Shown: in pieces, positions 19,201-28,465 of the stretch
Position numbering within the stretch: the stretch's first letter is position 1
How the letters are laid out: each line of letters opens with the position of its first letter
NCBI GenBank assembly: GCA_015068135.1
Contig: SVLB01000008.1
Location: 1-64,000, forward strand
DNA: 64,000 bases
Reading direction: 5' to 3'
From: Oscillospiraceae bacterium
GTDB taxonomy: Bacteria > Bacillota > Clostridia > Oscillospirales > Oscillospiraceae
Program-made: the position numbers and the translations under genes
The notes under the pieces: generated by a model
Seen by the model: the letters and a program-made list of their open reading frames with translations, nothing else
Databases searched by the model: none
What the model was told of the DNA's origin: nothing

Positions 19201-21529
19201 TGGCAATTTCCAGGTCAATGGCATTGGCAACCTCCTTGTCCTTGGTCTTGACGGTAACTTCCTGGCCGTCATGAGCCATGCGGAAGGTATACACGCCGTC
19301 GGCATCGGGGACACGGGTGGTTTCGCCCAGGGTCGCATCGTACTTGCGGTCCAGGTTGTAGTATATACCGTAGTCCACATAGCGTTCCATCACGAACGCA
19401 TAGGAAACCTGCTTATCGCCATTTGCCAGGCAGTGGACAAGGTCACCCACCTGCAGTTCAGTCTCCTCGCCTCTGTTCTTGATGAAGTTGGTACTCACAT
19501 TGTAGATCTTGCAGTTCCAGGCCTTGGTCTCATAATAGGTCTTGGTAACCACACCGTTTTCGATCTTCTCCGTGGTAAAACCGTACTTGGAAACATCGGT
19601 GACATAGGCCCAGCTGGAGGTACCGCCGCCCTTGGTGACAACACAGTTGGAGGGGTGGATGGCGCGGTAAACGATACCGTCATAAACCTCCATAGCCAGG
19701 GTCTTTGCCGCCTGGGAATCGATATCGGTGGCGATCTTCTGGCTCTTGGTCTTTACCGTAACAGACTCGCCGTTGTGTGCCATCTCAAAGACATAGTAGC
19801 CCTCGGCATCGGGCACACGGGTGGTCAGCTTGGTAGTAGAATTATATTTTCTGGAGTAGTTCCAATAAAGCGGCAGATTTTCATAGCGGTTGACGATGAA
19901 GATCACACTGACCTCACCGTTCAGGTTCTGCAGAGTATGTACCCGGTCACCCACACGGACCTTGTCTACCTGGCCCACCAGTGCCGCATTGGAGGACACG
20001 TTATAGGTCTCGCAGTCCTCTGCAATGGTTCCCTGAAGCAGATCGCCGGTGCTGTCCTTCAAGACGGTAATGCTGTTGCCATCCAGGGCAGTCACGTCAT
20101 ACCAGCTGGCCCAGGTACCGCCAATGGTTACCTGATCGGGGGTATAGAACTTTTCGATCACGTCACCGTTCAGCTTCAGACCGAAGCACTTGGCCGCACG
20201 GGCATCGATCTTCTGCACGATGTCAGGATCCTGGGTCTTCACGATCTTTTGCTCACCCAGTACCGCTACCTTGATCCGGTACCAGCCGTCATAGTCAGGC
20301 GTGCGGGTGGTGAGCTTGGTCTTGGAGTCGTACTTCCGCTCCACATTCCAGTAGATCTCGGATTCCACAGGATTGCTGACCACGAACACAACACAAACCT
20401 GTCCACGGGAGTCACGCAAGCAGTGGCACTGCTGACCGACCTTCAGCTCCACAGGCTGACCAAACCACTCTCCGGTGCCGCTGACATCGTAGACCTTATA
20501 CTCTCTTGCCAGCCTGCCGGTATAGACAGTGCCCTTACCGCTGCCGGAAACACGGCGGAAGCTCACCTCGTTGCCGTCCACAGCAGTCAGGTGATACCAG
20601 GAGGCCGCACTGCCGCCACCGGTATAGGTACCGGCATGGTAAACGGCAGAGATATTGCCATCCTCGTCCACATCTGCACCGAAGCAGCGGGCAGCCTGGG
20701 AATCTATCTGGCTGGCGATCTCAATATCCCGGACCTTCAGGGTGATCTCCTCACCGTTCAAAGCCGCCTTGTATACAAAATTACCGGTAACATCACGTTC
20801 ACGGGTGGTCCGCTTGATGGCAGCATCATACTTGCGGTCGGAAATGAAGTACACATCGCCGGGAACCTTGTAGGGCTTCACGAACACATGGGTGATCTTG
20901 CCGTCTGCATCCTTAACCGCTATGACCTCGGCGTCGATACCGACAGTGCCGGGCAGACCCACCATCAGGCCTTCACCGCCCACATCCCAGATCTGGGTGT
21001 CCTCCTCCAGGATGAACTGACCGTTAAAGCCGTCCAGACCCACAGCGGAGTTAAACTTGATCACGTTACCCTCAACCGCTGTGACATAGTAGCCGTTGGC
21101 AGCCAGGCCGCCGGTAAAGGTCTCTACACGCACAGCATCCACAACCACGCCATCGCTATTAAACACAAGACCCATGATCTCCATCATATCGATCTTGTTG
21201 GCAACGGTGCGGTCTGCTACAGGCAGACGTACCTGCTCACCGTCAACGGCGAACTGGATGTAGATAAAGCCATCCTCACTGTCCACGGGGCGGACCATCA
21301 GGCTGCTTCCCCGATAGGTGGCACCGTCCACGTTCCAGTAGATCTTGCCGTCCAGGCCCTCGGTATGCGCGGGAGCCTCGGTGGTTTCGGTGGGCTGGGT
21401 CGCCTGGGTCTGCTTATCGGAATCACCGCCAAAGACAGTGAGCATAAGCGCAGCCGCAACAGCCAAAACCACAACCAAACAAGCCAAAATGACCCATTTG
21501 GTATTCTTTTTCTGACTCTGCTTCTTCAT
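16208..21529 (-). CDS. Giant membrane-anchored/secreted protein: about five tandem ~160-aa repeats followed by two beta-helix domains (1773 aa)
   Basis: N-terminal signal anchor KWVILACLVVVLAVAAALMLTVFGG; repeats with YWNxxRKYDxxTKxTTRxPDxxGxY...VKT...IDxxAAK; C-terminal MYGGxVTGG repeats. Confidence 0.85.
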   Translation of the reverse strand: MKKQSQKKNTKWVILACLVVVLAVAAALMLTVFGGDSDKQTQATQPTETTEAPAHTEGLDGKIYWNVDGATYRGSSLMVRPVDSEDGFIYIQFAVDGEQVRLPVADRTVANKIDMMEIMGLVFNSDGVVVDAVRVETFTGGLAANGYYVTAVEGNVIKFNSAVGLDGFNGQFILEEDTQIWDVGGEGLMVGLPGTVGIDAEVIAVKDADGKITHVFVKPYKVPGDVYFISDRKYDAAIKRTTRERDVTGNFVYKAALNGEEITLKVRDIEIASQIDSQAARCFGADVDEDGNISAVYHAGTYTGGGSAASWYHLTAVDGNEVSFRRVSGSGKGTVYTGRLAREYKVYDVSGTGEWFGQPVELKVGQQCHCLRDSRGQVCVVFVVSNPVESEIYWNVERKYDSKTKLTTRTPDYDGWYRIKVAVLGEQKIVKTQDPDIVQKIDARAAKCFGLKLNGDVIEKFYTPDQVTIGGTWASWYDVTALDGNSITVLKDSTGDLLQGTIAEDCETYNVSSNAALVGQVDKVRVGDRVHTLQNLNGEVSVIFIVNRYENLPLYWNYSRKYNSTTKLTTRVPDAEGYYVFEMAHNGESVTVKTKSQKIATDIDSQAAKTLAMEVYDGIVYRAIHPSNCVVTKGGGTSSWAYVTDVSKYGFTTEKIENGVVTKTYYETKAWNCKIYNVSTNFIKNRGEETELQVGDLVHCLANGDKQVSYAFVMERYVDYGIYYNLDRKYDATLGETTRVPDADGVYTFRMAHDGQEVTVKTKDKEVANAIDLEIAKVVGIDFDDEGFAIHALHAKSTKECKGGIGISYATVTKIEGNQVTTNKDGSISTWTISDDPNVFNVTTNKFENNQGERTKLQLGDFIHCLKGADGKTNYVYVMSRINVMPEGEHTCEHVTEDVTWYEWDGVSQIQLPGYYYLSADAVYADGRIEINAGDELTICLNGHTITSEDRFFNIHGTLNICDHKVDGEYQGKISGSLTCPVDANGKNVATYGGLFYMYNSDGRNPVLNIYGGTLEHTGKVTNGGIGYLGNSSNDKAGVATMNIYDGTIQGASSYSSGAGLYIGNDSVLNMYGGVITGCTASGNGGAVNADVGYFNMEGGKLTGNKAVEGGNLRVGKNGHASISKDAIIEQGQGGNITCMGKMEISGGFLGNCVGTGAGNNILTFANLADVNPEIVISGGTIEGNIRMGSNSGTTKLTLLGTNIDGTVNVQDGNNSLYVGGKVTDLNVVLAAGQGIGIHEEGLEDDSSIIVSVVDDTLAFATITDANDEACFVPADTENYKVENKNGDLYLTPKFLHEHCLCGGNAENLGGHTSCDTVRWTPWGETDKLPASGRIVLTEDVHLTANVNVEKGNTLSICLNGHTITTSESVRVFRVLKGTLNITDCQKDADGNFKGGIETHYDNSSASGGKVYGGVAYAYNENGNNPVINIYGGNFTSKGTICNGAIFYMGNKNDAAAGVATLNIYAGNIHDGYTTSSGGNINITNNSEVYMYGGTVTGGNATSGGNIMLSSGKLYLYGGTVSEGTARTGSGANVNVANSSVNVFELSGTQILNGHAKGSGGSVNLDGGSVQFQSGKISGGSTDSEGGNIRIGGSGNLIISGNTVIENGYAKSSGGNLAVFGKLTMTGGTLKNGTTGGTGGNISAFANAASAKAEITIDGAVIQGGDIRLGANSGTVKFSIANTTVEDKIDVQSKNVSVTVGGTVALTEIELCANARITVSADGLEDTSSIGVDMDVIGAFTTITDPNDEDCFLPVNTALQIVNADGELSLISG

Positions 21530-21744
21530 TGAAATACTCCTTCCCCTTTATAAAAACGGATATTTTCAGGTGTATTCATTCTATCATAAATTTCGATTTT
21601 TGCAAGAAAAACAGGCATTTATAACCCCGCTTCCCAGTTGTAGTTTTCTTTTTCTACACCTTGCACAAATTACACATATTTCTTTTGTGCATTTTTCCAT
21701 CTAACGTTGTAATAAGCCGCGCCATCTTCTCCCCAGGGAGAAGG

Positions 21745-21773
21745 TGACAATTGACAATTGTCAATTGTCAATT
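21745..21773. repeat. ATTGACAATTG palindromic repeat
   Basis: gacaattgacaattgtcaattgtcaattc. Confidence 0.8.
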
Positions 21774-21776
21774 CAA

Positions 21777-21808
21777 AAAAAGCCGCCGGCCCGGGTGGGT
21801 CGGCGGCA
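21777..21808 (-). terminator. Terminator of the malate/lactate dehydrogenase-family gene
   Basis: aaaaaaagccgccggcccgggtgggtcggcggc. Confidence 0.75.
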
Positions 21809-21821
21809 GTATCGCAATGGA

Positions 21822-22955
21822 TTATTTGATGATCTCAGGGGACTTGAAGCCTGCGGAGGCCTCGGGGATATAGCTGCCAAAGTACTTGCTAAAGTCCATA
21901 TTCAGGTACTGGCACATCTCGTAGACCTCCACCATGGTGTTGTCATTGACAGGGATGCCGTTTTCCATGAGCTTGCGCTCGGCCTCCACTTCCTTCTCAC
22001 CGTGGGTGTAGATCCGGGTCTGACCGTCAGCCTTGGGGGCATTGCGCAGGTCCTGCAGGTAAGCACTCAGGTGGGCCTTGATGCCCTCGGCATCGCCGAA
22101 GATCTTGGGATCGATGACCATAAAGCCATGGCAGATGCCGCCCTTGCCGCCCACACCGGTCTTGTCGGAGGTGGTACCCATGGCCATAATGGAGCTAAAC
22201 AGCTCGCAGACCATAGCCCAGCCGTAGCCCTTATGGCTGCCGGTGTCCTCGGTGGAGCCGCCCAAAGGCATAATGCCGCCGCCGTTCTTGGCGGCAATGT
22301 TATCCAAAACATCAGCCGCATCGTTGGAGGGGTGACCGTTCTTATCCAGCGCCCAGCCGTCGTGCAGAGGCTCGCCCTTCTTGTTATAGACCTCCAGCTT
22401 GCCACGGGTGACAACGGTGGTGGAAGCATCGAACCAGAAGGGGTAGGGCTCAGCGGGCATGGAGATGGCAATGGGGTTGGTGCCCAGCATAGCGGTACGG
22501 CCGTAGGTGGGGACCATGATAGCATTGGTGTTGGTGCAGGAAAGGCCGATCAGGCCCTGGTCGCAGGCCAGCTTTGCATAGTAGCCGGCAATGCCGTAGT
22601 GGTTGGAATTGCGAACCACCACCATACCGATGCCGGACTTCTTTGCCTTTTCGATAGCCATGGACATGGCCTTGTGACCGACTACCTGGCCCATGCCGTC
22701 TTCGGCGTCCAGCACAGCGGATACGGGGGTCTCAAAGACCACCTTGCCCTTGCTCTCCACCTTGATCATACCCTTTTGAATGAACTTGTAGTAGCGGTAC
22801 ATTCTCTGCATACCGTGGCTCTCGATGCCGATCCGGTCGGACATCAGCAGCACATCGGAGATGATCTTTGCTTCCTCGGCATTGAAGCCAAACTTCTGGA
22901 AGGCATCGTTGCACAGTGCCTCCAGCTTATCGTATTTCCAGTATTGATAACCCAT
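21822..22955 (-). CDS. Malate/L-lactate dehydrogenase family oxidoreductase (Ldh_2/YlbC-like)
   Basis: SHGMQRMYRY, VVRNSNHYGIAGYYAKLA, GTNPIAISMP, GYGWAMVCELFSSIM; start at 22955 behind AGGAGGAATTCCCT. Confidence 0.92.
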   Translation of the reverse strand: MGYQYWKYDKLEALCNDAFQKFGFNAEEAKIISDVLLMSDRIGIESHGMQRMYRYYKFIQKGMIKVESKGKVVFETPVSAVLDAEDGMGQVVGHKAMSMAIEKAKKSGIGMVVVRNSNHYGIAGYYAKLACDQGLIGLSCTNTNAIMVPTYGRTAMLGTNPIAISMPAEPYPFWFDASTTVVTRGKLEVYNKKGEPLHDGWALDKNGHPSNDAADVLDNIAAKNGGGIMPLGGSTEDTGSHKGYGWAMVCELFSSIMAMGTTSDKTGVGGKGGICHGFMVIDPKIFGDAEGIKAHLSAYLQDLRNAPKADGQTRIYTHGEKEVEAERKLMENGIPVNDNTMVEVYEMCQYLNMDFSKYFGSYIPEASAGFKSPEIIK

Positions 22956-23010
22956 AGGGAATTCCTCCTCTTTAAGAAAGGGCCGATGGATCATCGGCCC
23001 TTATACTTTC

Positions 23011-24270
23011 TTACTTGCCGGCGGCCTTCTTAGCCTTCCGCATAGCAATGATACGGTTCATCTCATTGTAGACAATCATGTAGCCCTCGTCCACGCCCAT
23101 GCCGGGCTTGGCCAGGATCTGCACGGGCTTGGTAGCCATAGCGCAGTGGACACAGACCTGAGCGCTGCGGTCGGTCTCGTTGCAGGTACCGCCCTGGTAA
23201 GCGCCGATGCCCTTCTCCTGGCAGTACAGAACTGCCTCGATGGTGTTGTTCACGCCACCCAGGTCGGGAGTCTTGATCTGGACCATGTGACCGGCCTTGC
23301 GGTCAGCAAACTCCTTGATGTCCTCCAGGGTGTTGCACCACTCGTCAGCAACCAGCTCCACATCACAGCCACGGGCATCCAGCTCAGCGGTCAGACCGGC
23401 CAGGGCAACCACCTGGGTCTCACGGTCACAGTCGCAGTCCATGGGGCCCTCGATACGCAGATGGAAGGGCTTAGCGATCTTGCCCAGCTCCTCGATGTAG
23501 TCAGCCATGGCCTTGTAGTTGTTGTTGCCGAAGGCAGCGCCGATGGTGCCGTACACGTCAATGTGGAACACAGGCAGGTAGCTGTCGTCCAGGCGGGTCT
23601 GCAGGATACGGTCACGGAGCCATGCCACATACTCAGCCAGCTTCTCGCCCTTGGTGCCCAGCTTCTCCTCCACGTTGTTGATCAGAGCGTGGGGCAGGAC
23701 CTGAGCGCCCTTGATGATCATCTTGTCGGAGTTCATGTAGCGGTCATCACCGGACTGGGTGAAGATGTCGATGGGAGTCTCGGACACAGTGCAGCCGTAC
23801 TCATCGGCAACGACTTCGCACATCATACGGCCGGTTGCCTTGGCAACCGCATCCAGGATGGCCTGGGACATGCCGTAACGGATGGCGGTGTGCAGACGCT
23901 TGCCCTCAACCTCGATGGCTTCCATCATGGCACACAGGCCGCGGAAGTCGTTGGCTTCCTTGCCAACCAGCTGGGGCTTGATGTACTGATCGATCACGGG
24001 GATGAAGTCCTTAGCCAAAAACAGAGGATCCCGTCCGCCGGCGCCGGAGTACTGCACAGCGGCGCAGTCACCGAAGGCGACCTGGCCGTCCTCCAGAACG
24101 ATCATCACAGAGATGGACTCACCGGCCTGACGCACAGCGCGGAAGCCCTCGGTCACAGGCTCGCCGATGTAGAACATACCGTCATGACCGGCACCCTGCT
24201 TAATGGCACGCTGATCGTCGAAGTAGAAACCGGTACGACCGGCGGAACAAACAATATCAACAATTTTCAT
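23011..24270 (-). CDS. mal: Methylaspartate ammonia-lyase
   Basis: MKIVDIVCSAGRTGFYFDDQRAIKQGAGHDGMFY, FHIDVYGTIG, QIKTPDLGGVNNTIEAVLYC, GGTCNETDRSAQVCVHCAMAT. Confidence 0.95.
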   Translation of the reverse strand: MKIVDIVCSAGRTGFYFDDQRAIKQGAGHDGMFYIGEPVTEGFRAVRQAGESISVMIVLEDGQVAFGDCAAVQYSGAGGRDPLFLAKDFIPVIDQYIKPQLVGKEANDFRGLCAMMEAIEVEGKRLHTAIRYGMSQAILDAVAKATGRMMCEVVADEYGCTVSETPIDIFTQSGDDRYMNSDKMIIKGAQVLPHALINNVEEKLGTKGEKLAEYVAWLRDRILQTRLDDSYLPVFHIDVYGTIGAAFGNNNYKAMADYIEELGKIAKPFHLRIEGPMDCDCDRETQVVALAGLTAELDARGCDVELVADEWCNTLEDIKEFADRKAGHMVQIKTPDLGGVNNTIEAVLYCQEKGIGAYQGGTCNETDRSAQVCVHCAMATKPVQILAKPGMGVDEGYMIVYNEMNRIIAMRKAKKAAGK

Positions 24271-24298
24271 AGTAATTACTCCTTTTCCAAAAATACGA

Positions 24299-24417
24299 AT
24301 GGACAATTGACAATGGGCAATGGACAATTAAGGTATTTCCTTCGGAAATGCTTGAAAATCCATGGCCGAAGGCCATACGATAATTGTCAATTATCAATTT
24401 TCCATTGTCAATTCCGA
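24299..24417. repeat. Composite ATTGACAATTG repeat with internal hairpins
   Basis: ggacaattgacaatgggcaatggacaattaaggtatttccttcggaaatgc...ccatggccgaaggccatacgataattgtcaattatcaattttccattgtcaatt. Confidence 0.75.
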
Positions 24418-24447
24418 TTATCAAAGCTGTAAGCCCGTTGCTGAATC

Positions 24448-25899
24448 TCAATATCTGGGTCTGCCAACCAAGCGGCCCTTGCCGATGGCGTAGACATCGT
24501 CGATGACCATCTGGAAGGAAGCCTTGCGGTTTTCGAACTTGGCGCGCTCCTCGATCTTGGAGGCATGGAAGTCCTTCAGGTCCTTGGTGAAGGGCAGGTT
24601 GCCGGGGTTGAGGATACGGATCGCGCCCTCGTTGTCACGGCAGGGCAGCATCAGACCGGCATTGTAGCGGCAGGGAGCGAAGGGAACGTCCAGAACACCG
24701 GCTTCCACAGCGCGGCAAACGCCCACAGCGATGTCGCCGTTACCCAGCTCGAAGCACTTGTCCACGATGCAGCGGGTCTCCTGACGGATGATCTCCTTCT
24801 CCAGCTCCACCTTGTCGGAAGCCAGGACCTGGTCGGAGAGCATATTGACCACCTGCTTGGTGCAGCGCAGACCCTCGGCATTGGCCTCCATGGTGGGGAT
24901 ACCCACAGCCTCGTGAGGCGTCTTGACGATGACCTTGGTCGCCTTGGACAGAGCAGCGATCAGAGAGCCCATGGAGATAACGCCAAAGGCCTTGGCCTCG
25001 TCAGCGGGGAAGCCGCCCATCCACTGGTGCAGAACGGTGGTGACCTCCACGTCGTTGTAGCCGTACTTCTTCAGGTACTCATCGGTCAGCTCCTCCAGAG
25101 TGCGGATGGCAGCCACGTCCTGACGGAGGTTGCCGCACTGGCCATAGCCAACGGTGATGTTCTTAACGCCCTGCTCAGCAGCCAGCAATGCCTCGATAAT
25201 GGCAGCAGCGTGGGAAATGCAGGGGGGCACCAAAGTGCCGGTCAGGGGGCCGTAGGGCTCACGGTTGATGGAAACGCCCATCTCCTCGTACAGGCCGGTG
25301 AGGCGGTCAACATACTGCCAGTCACGGATGGTGCGCTCCATGGGAACGTTCTTGCAGTAGGGCAGGTTGTAGGAGATACCGCCGCCCTCGTAGGAGGTGA
25401 AGCCACCGGCAAAGGTGATCTCCGTGAGCAATCTGGCATCGGGAGTACCGTGACGGACCTGCATAGGTACGTTGACGGACTCGATGACCTGACGGCACTT
25501 GGCAACACCGTGGTTGACTGCGGGGAAGCCGTTCATCATGGCGCGGCCCAGACGGATGGACTCAGCGATGCCGTTTTCGGCTTCCTCATAGCGGTTCTGA
25601 CGGGTGTAGGAGTCGATGGTGGAGGGCAGCAGATCGGCCTCACCGTACTCCTCCAGGTACTTCATCAGCTTAATATGCTCTTCCACAACAGGAACACCGG
25701 CACGGGGCTGGATCAGGGTACGGCCCTCACGCTTGGCGGCCAGCAGCTTCTTGGCGAAGCTGCGGCTCTCGGGCATGGCCTTGTGGTAGGCGATGGCTTC
25801 TTCCAGGTTGACATCCTTACCGGTGGGCCACTGGGCCAGGACTTCCTGCCGCAGGGCTTCAAACTCGGCCTGGGGAATTCTCTTATTCTGAATTTCCAT
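24448..25899 (-). CDS. glmE: Methylaspartate mutase (glutamate mutase) epsilon subunit
   Basis: [54 protein letters not shown]; start MEIQNKR behind AAAGGAGC. Confidence 0.95.
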   Translation of the reverse strand: MEIQNKRIPQAEFEALRQEVLAQWPTGKDVNLEEAIAYHKAMPESRSFAKKLLAAKREGRTLIQPRAGVPVVEEHIKLMKYLEEYGEADLLPSTIDSYTRQNRYEEAENGIAESIRLGRAMMNGFPAVNHGVAKCRQVIESVNVPMQVRHGTPDARLLTEITFAGGFTSYEGGGISYNLPYCKNVPMERTIRDWQYVDRLTGLYEEMGVSINREPYGPLTGTLVPPCISHAAAIIEALLAAEQGVKNITVGYGQCGNLRQDVAAIRTLEELTDEYLKKYGYNDVEVTTVLHQWMGGFPADEAKAFGVISMGSLIAALSKATKVIVKTPHEAVGIPTMEANAEGLRCTKQVVNMLSDQVLASDKVELEKEIIRQETRCIVDKCFELGNGDIAVGVCRAVEAGVLDVPFAPCRYNAGLMLPCRDNEGAIRILNPGNLPFTKDLKDFHASKIEERAKFENRKASFQMVIDDVYAIGKGRLVGRPRY

Positions 25900-27274
25900 G
25901 GTATTCAAGCTCCTTTTTCATAATTCGAAGTGCCGTCTGGGGGTAATGGGTGGATAGCAGTCCCATGGCGGCCATAATATACTTTCTGTCCACCCACACA
26001 TCTGCCTGCTTGGGCCGCAGGGAGGTGGGCTGTGCGGGGCTGTAAAGGGCATGGGCGGCGATCCGCTCGGTATTTTTCGTGTGGATCAGACTGCCGCCGG
26101 TGACCACGATCTGCCCGACCTTGGTCAGATTCTTGCCCTCCTGGACAAAGGTCTGTCCCATCATGGTATAGGTCTCCTCGATGGTTCCCGCATGGCGGCG
26201 TACCGCTTCTTCAATGGCCATGGAGGCCAGGGCAAAATCCAGCTGTTCCAGCTCAGGATCTCCGTTGGGTACCACGTCGGTGTGTTCCTTCAGATAATCC
26301 ACCAACTGCTGTACCCGATCCTTGCTCAGGCCGGAAAGCTTCGCTACCCGTTCTGCTCCCACAGCATCCACAATGCCCTGGATGGAGTAGCGCATACCGA
26401 TATCGCCCTCAACCGTCCGCTTGGAGTAGGGCTCGGGAAGGCCCTTGAACACAGTCGTCATGTGCTCTGGCATTCCGTCGGCGATGGAGTAGATATCCGT
26501 GGTGGCGCCGCCGACATCCACAGCCACCAGTTCACCGATACCGCTCTCCCCTTCGCAGCCCTGGGCCAACAGGTCCATAGCCTGCAATACCGCAGAGGGA
26601 GTGGGCATCATAATATCATCCAACAGCTCTGCCGCCACGCTCAGGCCCTTAGCCTGGACGATGCGGTTGAGGAAAATCTGCCGGATCTGCTTTTGGGTCT
26701 CCTCGATCTTGAGGACACCGAATTTGGGCATCACATTGGGGCAGACATAGACCTCACAGCCCTCCAAAATCCGCTGACATTCCCGGCTTGCTGTGCGGTT
26801 GCCCGCCACCACAATGGGAAATTCCGGCTTCAAGGAAGCCAGCATTTTGGCGTTGTGGAGGATACATTCGGTATTACCGCCGTCGGTACCGCCCACCAAA
26901 AGGAAGATATCCGGCTTTAACCGGGCGATCTCCTCCAGGTCGTCCTCCGTCAGCTGGAAGGCATAAATGCCCACCACCTTGGCACCGGCACCCAGGCTTG
27001 CCATCTTTGCGGCCTCACCGGTAAGCTCCGGCACCAGGCCGCTGGTGACCATCCGCAGGCCACCGGCTGCTGAGGAGCAGGCATACGTCTCCGCAAAGGA
27101 GAGCTTGCCGGTCTTTTCCTCTAAAATCGCCAGGGCGTTGTGAAGGCCCTCGTTAATATCTGTCTGAATGGTGGTGAAGGACTGGGCAGTGCCTAACACG
27201 GACTCCCCTTCCACGTCCACCGCAGTTACTTTCGTATATGTACTTCCGAAATCGATCAGTAAGACGGGCTTCAA
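25883..27274 (-). CDS. glmL: Glutamate mutase accessory protein MutL/GlmL (ASKHA fold)
   Basis: [48 protein letters not shown]. Confidence 0.94.
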   Translation of the reverse strand: MKPVLLIDFGSTYTKVTAVDVEGESVLGTAQSFTTIQTDINEGLHNALAILEEKTGKLSFAETYACSSAAGGLRMVTSGLVPELTGEAAKMASLGAGAKVVGIYAFQLTEDDLEEIARLKPDIFLLVGGTDGGNTECILHNAKMLASLKPEFPIVVAGNRTASRECQRILEGCEVYVCPNVMPKFGVLKIEETQKQIRQIFLNRIVQAKGLSVAAELLDDIMMPTPSAVLQAMDLLAQGCEGESGIGELVAVDVGGATTDIYSIADGMPEHMTTVFKGLPEPYSKRTVEGDIGMRYSIQGIVDAVGAERVAKLSGLSKDRVQQLVDYLKEHTDVVPNGDPELEQLDFALASMAIEEAVRRHAGTIEETYTMMGQTFVQEGKNLTKVGQIVVTGGSLIHTKNTERIAAHALYSPAQPTSLRPKQADVWVDRKYIMAAMGLLSTHYPQTALRIMKKELEYHGNSE

Positions 27275-27705
27275 GCGGTCTCACCGTCCATGTGCAGCAG
27301 CTCACGCAGGGCTGCAATGGTGGTCTCGGGGGCAGTTCCGGGAGGGAAGGCACGGTCATAGCCCATATCCAGGAAACGCTTTTCAACTTCCTCAAACTTC
27401 TGTTTGCCGATAACGATGTTACCGCCAACCACCAGGGGAATGCCCTTCAGGCCGGCCTCATCGCACTTTTCCCGCATGCCACGGCAGTCCAGCTCGCCCT
27501 GACCGTACAGGGAGGAGATGACGATGGCATCGGCATTGGATTCAATAGCGGCAGCGATGTACTCTTCCTGGGAGACCATAACGCCCAGGTTCACGACCTC
27601 AAATCCCGCCTCGGTAAAGGCATGGTAGAGGATCTTGTTGCCCACGGCATGGACGTCAGCACCGATGACGCCAATGACCAGGACTTTCTTTTCGCGATTG
27701 TCCAT
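27271..27705 (-). CDS. glmS: Methylaspartate mutase S (cobalamin-binding) subunit
   Basis: [20 protein letters not shown] (DxHxxG B12-binding motif), [12 protein letters not shown]. Confidence 0.94.
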   Translation of the reverse strand: MDNREKKVLVIGVIGADVHAVGNKILYHAFTEAGFEVVNLGVMVSQEEYIAAAIESNADAIVISSLYGQGELDCRGMREKCDEAGLKGIPLVVGGNIVIGKQKFEEVEKRFLDMGYDRAFPPGTAPETTIAALRELLHMDGETA

Positions 27706-27755
27706 GATTACACCTCTTAATTTTAATATTTGGGTACGCATTTTTCTACCACTAT

Positions 27756-27784
27756 ATCTTATAATGTTCTAGTTCATTTGTCAA
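27756..27784 (-). promoter_or_regulatory. Promoter of the glmS-glmL-glmE-mal operon
   Basis: Minus strand TTGACA (27784-27779), 17-nt spacer, TAAGAT (27761-27756). Confidence 0.6.
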
Positions 27785-27823
27785 GAAAGAATTATACAAA
27801 TTTCGGCAATTGATACAATCCCT

Positions 27824-28465
27824 TTACAGATATTTCAGGTCGCCCTTTTTGCGGGTGGGTGTTATGGTCTCGTCATCGATCTGCAGAACATAGCGCTCGC
27901 ACACATTGATGACCTTGGTTTGCTTATACTCCCGTTCCCGGACGGGGGTCTGTCCGTAGCGCAAATGGGTATGCCCGTGGAGGAGGTAGCGGGGCTTATA
28001 CTTGTCCATAAGCTTCAAAAATGCCCCAAAGCCCCGATGGGCAGGGTCTGTATCGTCCCCCACGCCTTCCGGAGGCGCATGGGTCACCACAATATCCACG
28101 CCCCCATGCCACCACAGCTTCCAGCGAAGCTTGCGGATCCGCTTGCGCATCTGCCGGTCCGTATACTGGTGCTTTCCCGGATGATACTTCCGGCAGCCAC
28201 CCAGGCCCAGGATCCGCAGACCCTTATACACCACCAAAAGATCTTCAATGCAGTCGCACCCCTCCGGGGGGCGCTGATCGTAGCCGGTATCGTGGTTTCC
28301 GTGGACATACAAAACCGGCACATGGGCAACCGTCACAATAAAGGACAGATACGAAGCCCTCAGATCACCGCTGGAGAGGATCAGATCATAGCCCTTCAGC
28401 TTGTCCGGGGTATAGTAGTCATAATAGCCGGGGTATTCTTCATCGGAAAGGGCAAGAATCTTCAT
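27824..28465 (-). CDS. Metallophosphoesterase family protein
   Basis: ILSSGDLRASYL, LYVHGNHD, VVTHAPPEG, YLLHGHTH motifs. Confidence 0.9.
   Translation of the reverse strand: MKILALSDEEYPGYYDYYTPDKLKGYDLILSSGDLRASYLSFIVTVAHVPVLYVHGNHDTGYDQRPPEGCDCIEDLLVVYKGLRILGLGGCRKYHPGKHQYTDRQMRKRIRKLRWKLWWHGGVDIVVTHAPPEGVGDDTDPAHRGFGAFLKLMDKYKPRYLLHGHTHLRYGQTPVREREYKQTKVINVCERYVLQIDDETITPTRKKGDLKYL

Noticed and set aside
15908-21532. 1874-aa plus-strand ORF opposite the second giant protein
   Set aside because: Same codon-bias effect; it starts inside rodA and has no RBS or coherent domains.
24565-25923. Long antisense ORFs across glmE, mal and other core genes
   Set aside because: Opposite well-recognised enzymes; no independent coding signal.
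27706-27823. Cobalamin riboswitch expected upstream of the B12-dependent mutase operon
   Set aside because: The intergenic region is only ~120 bp, AT-rich, with a simple promoter and no B12-box seen.
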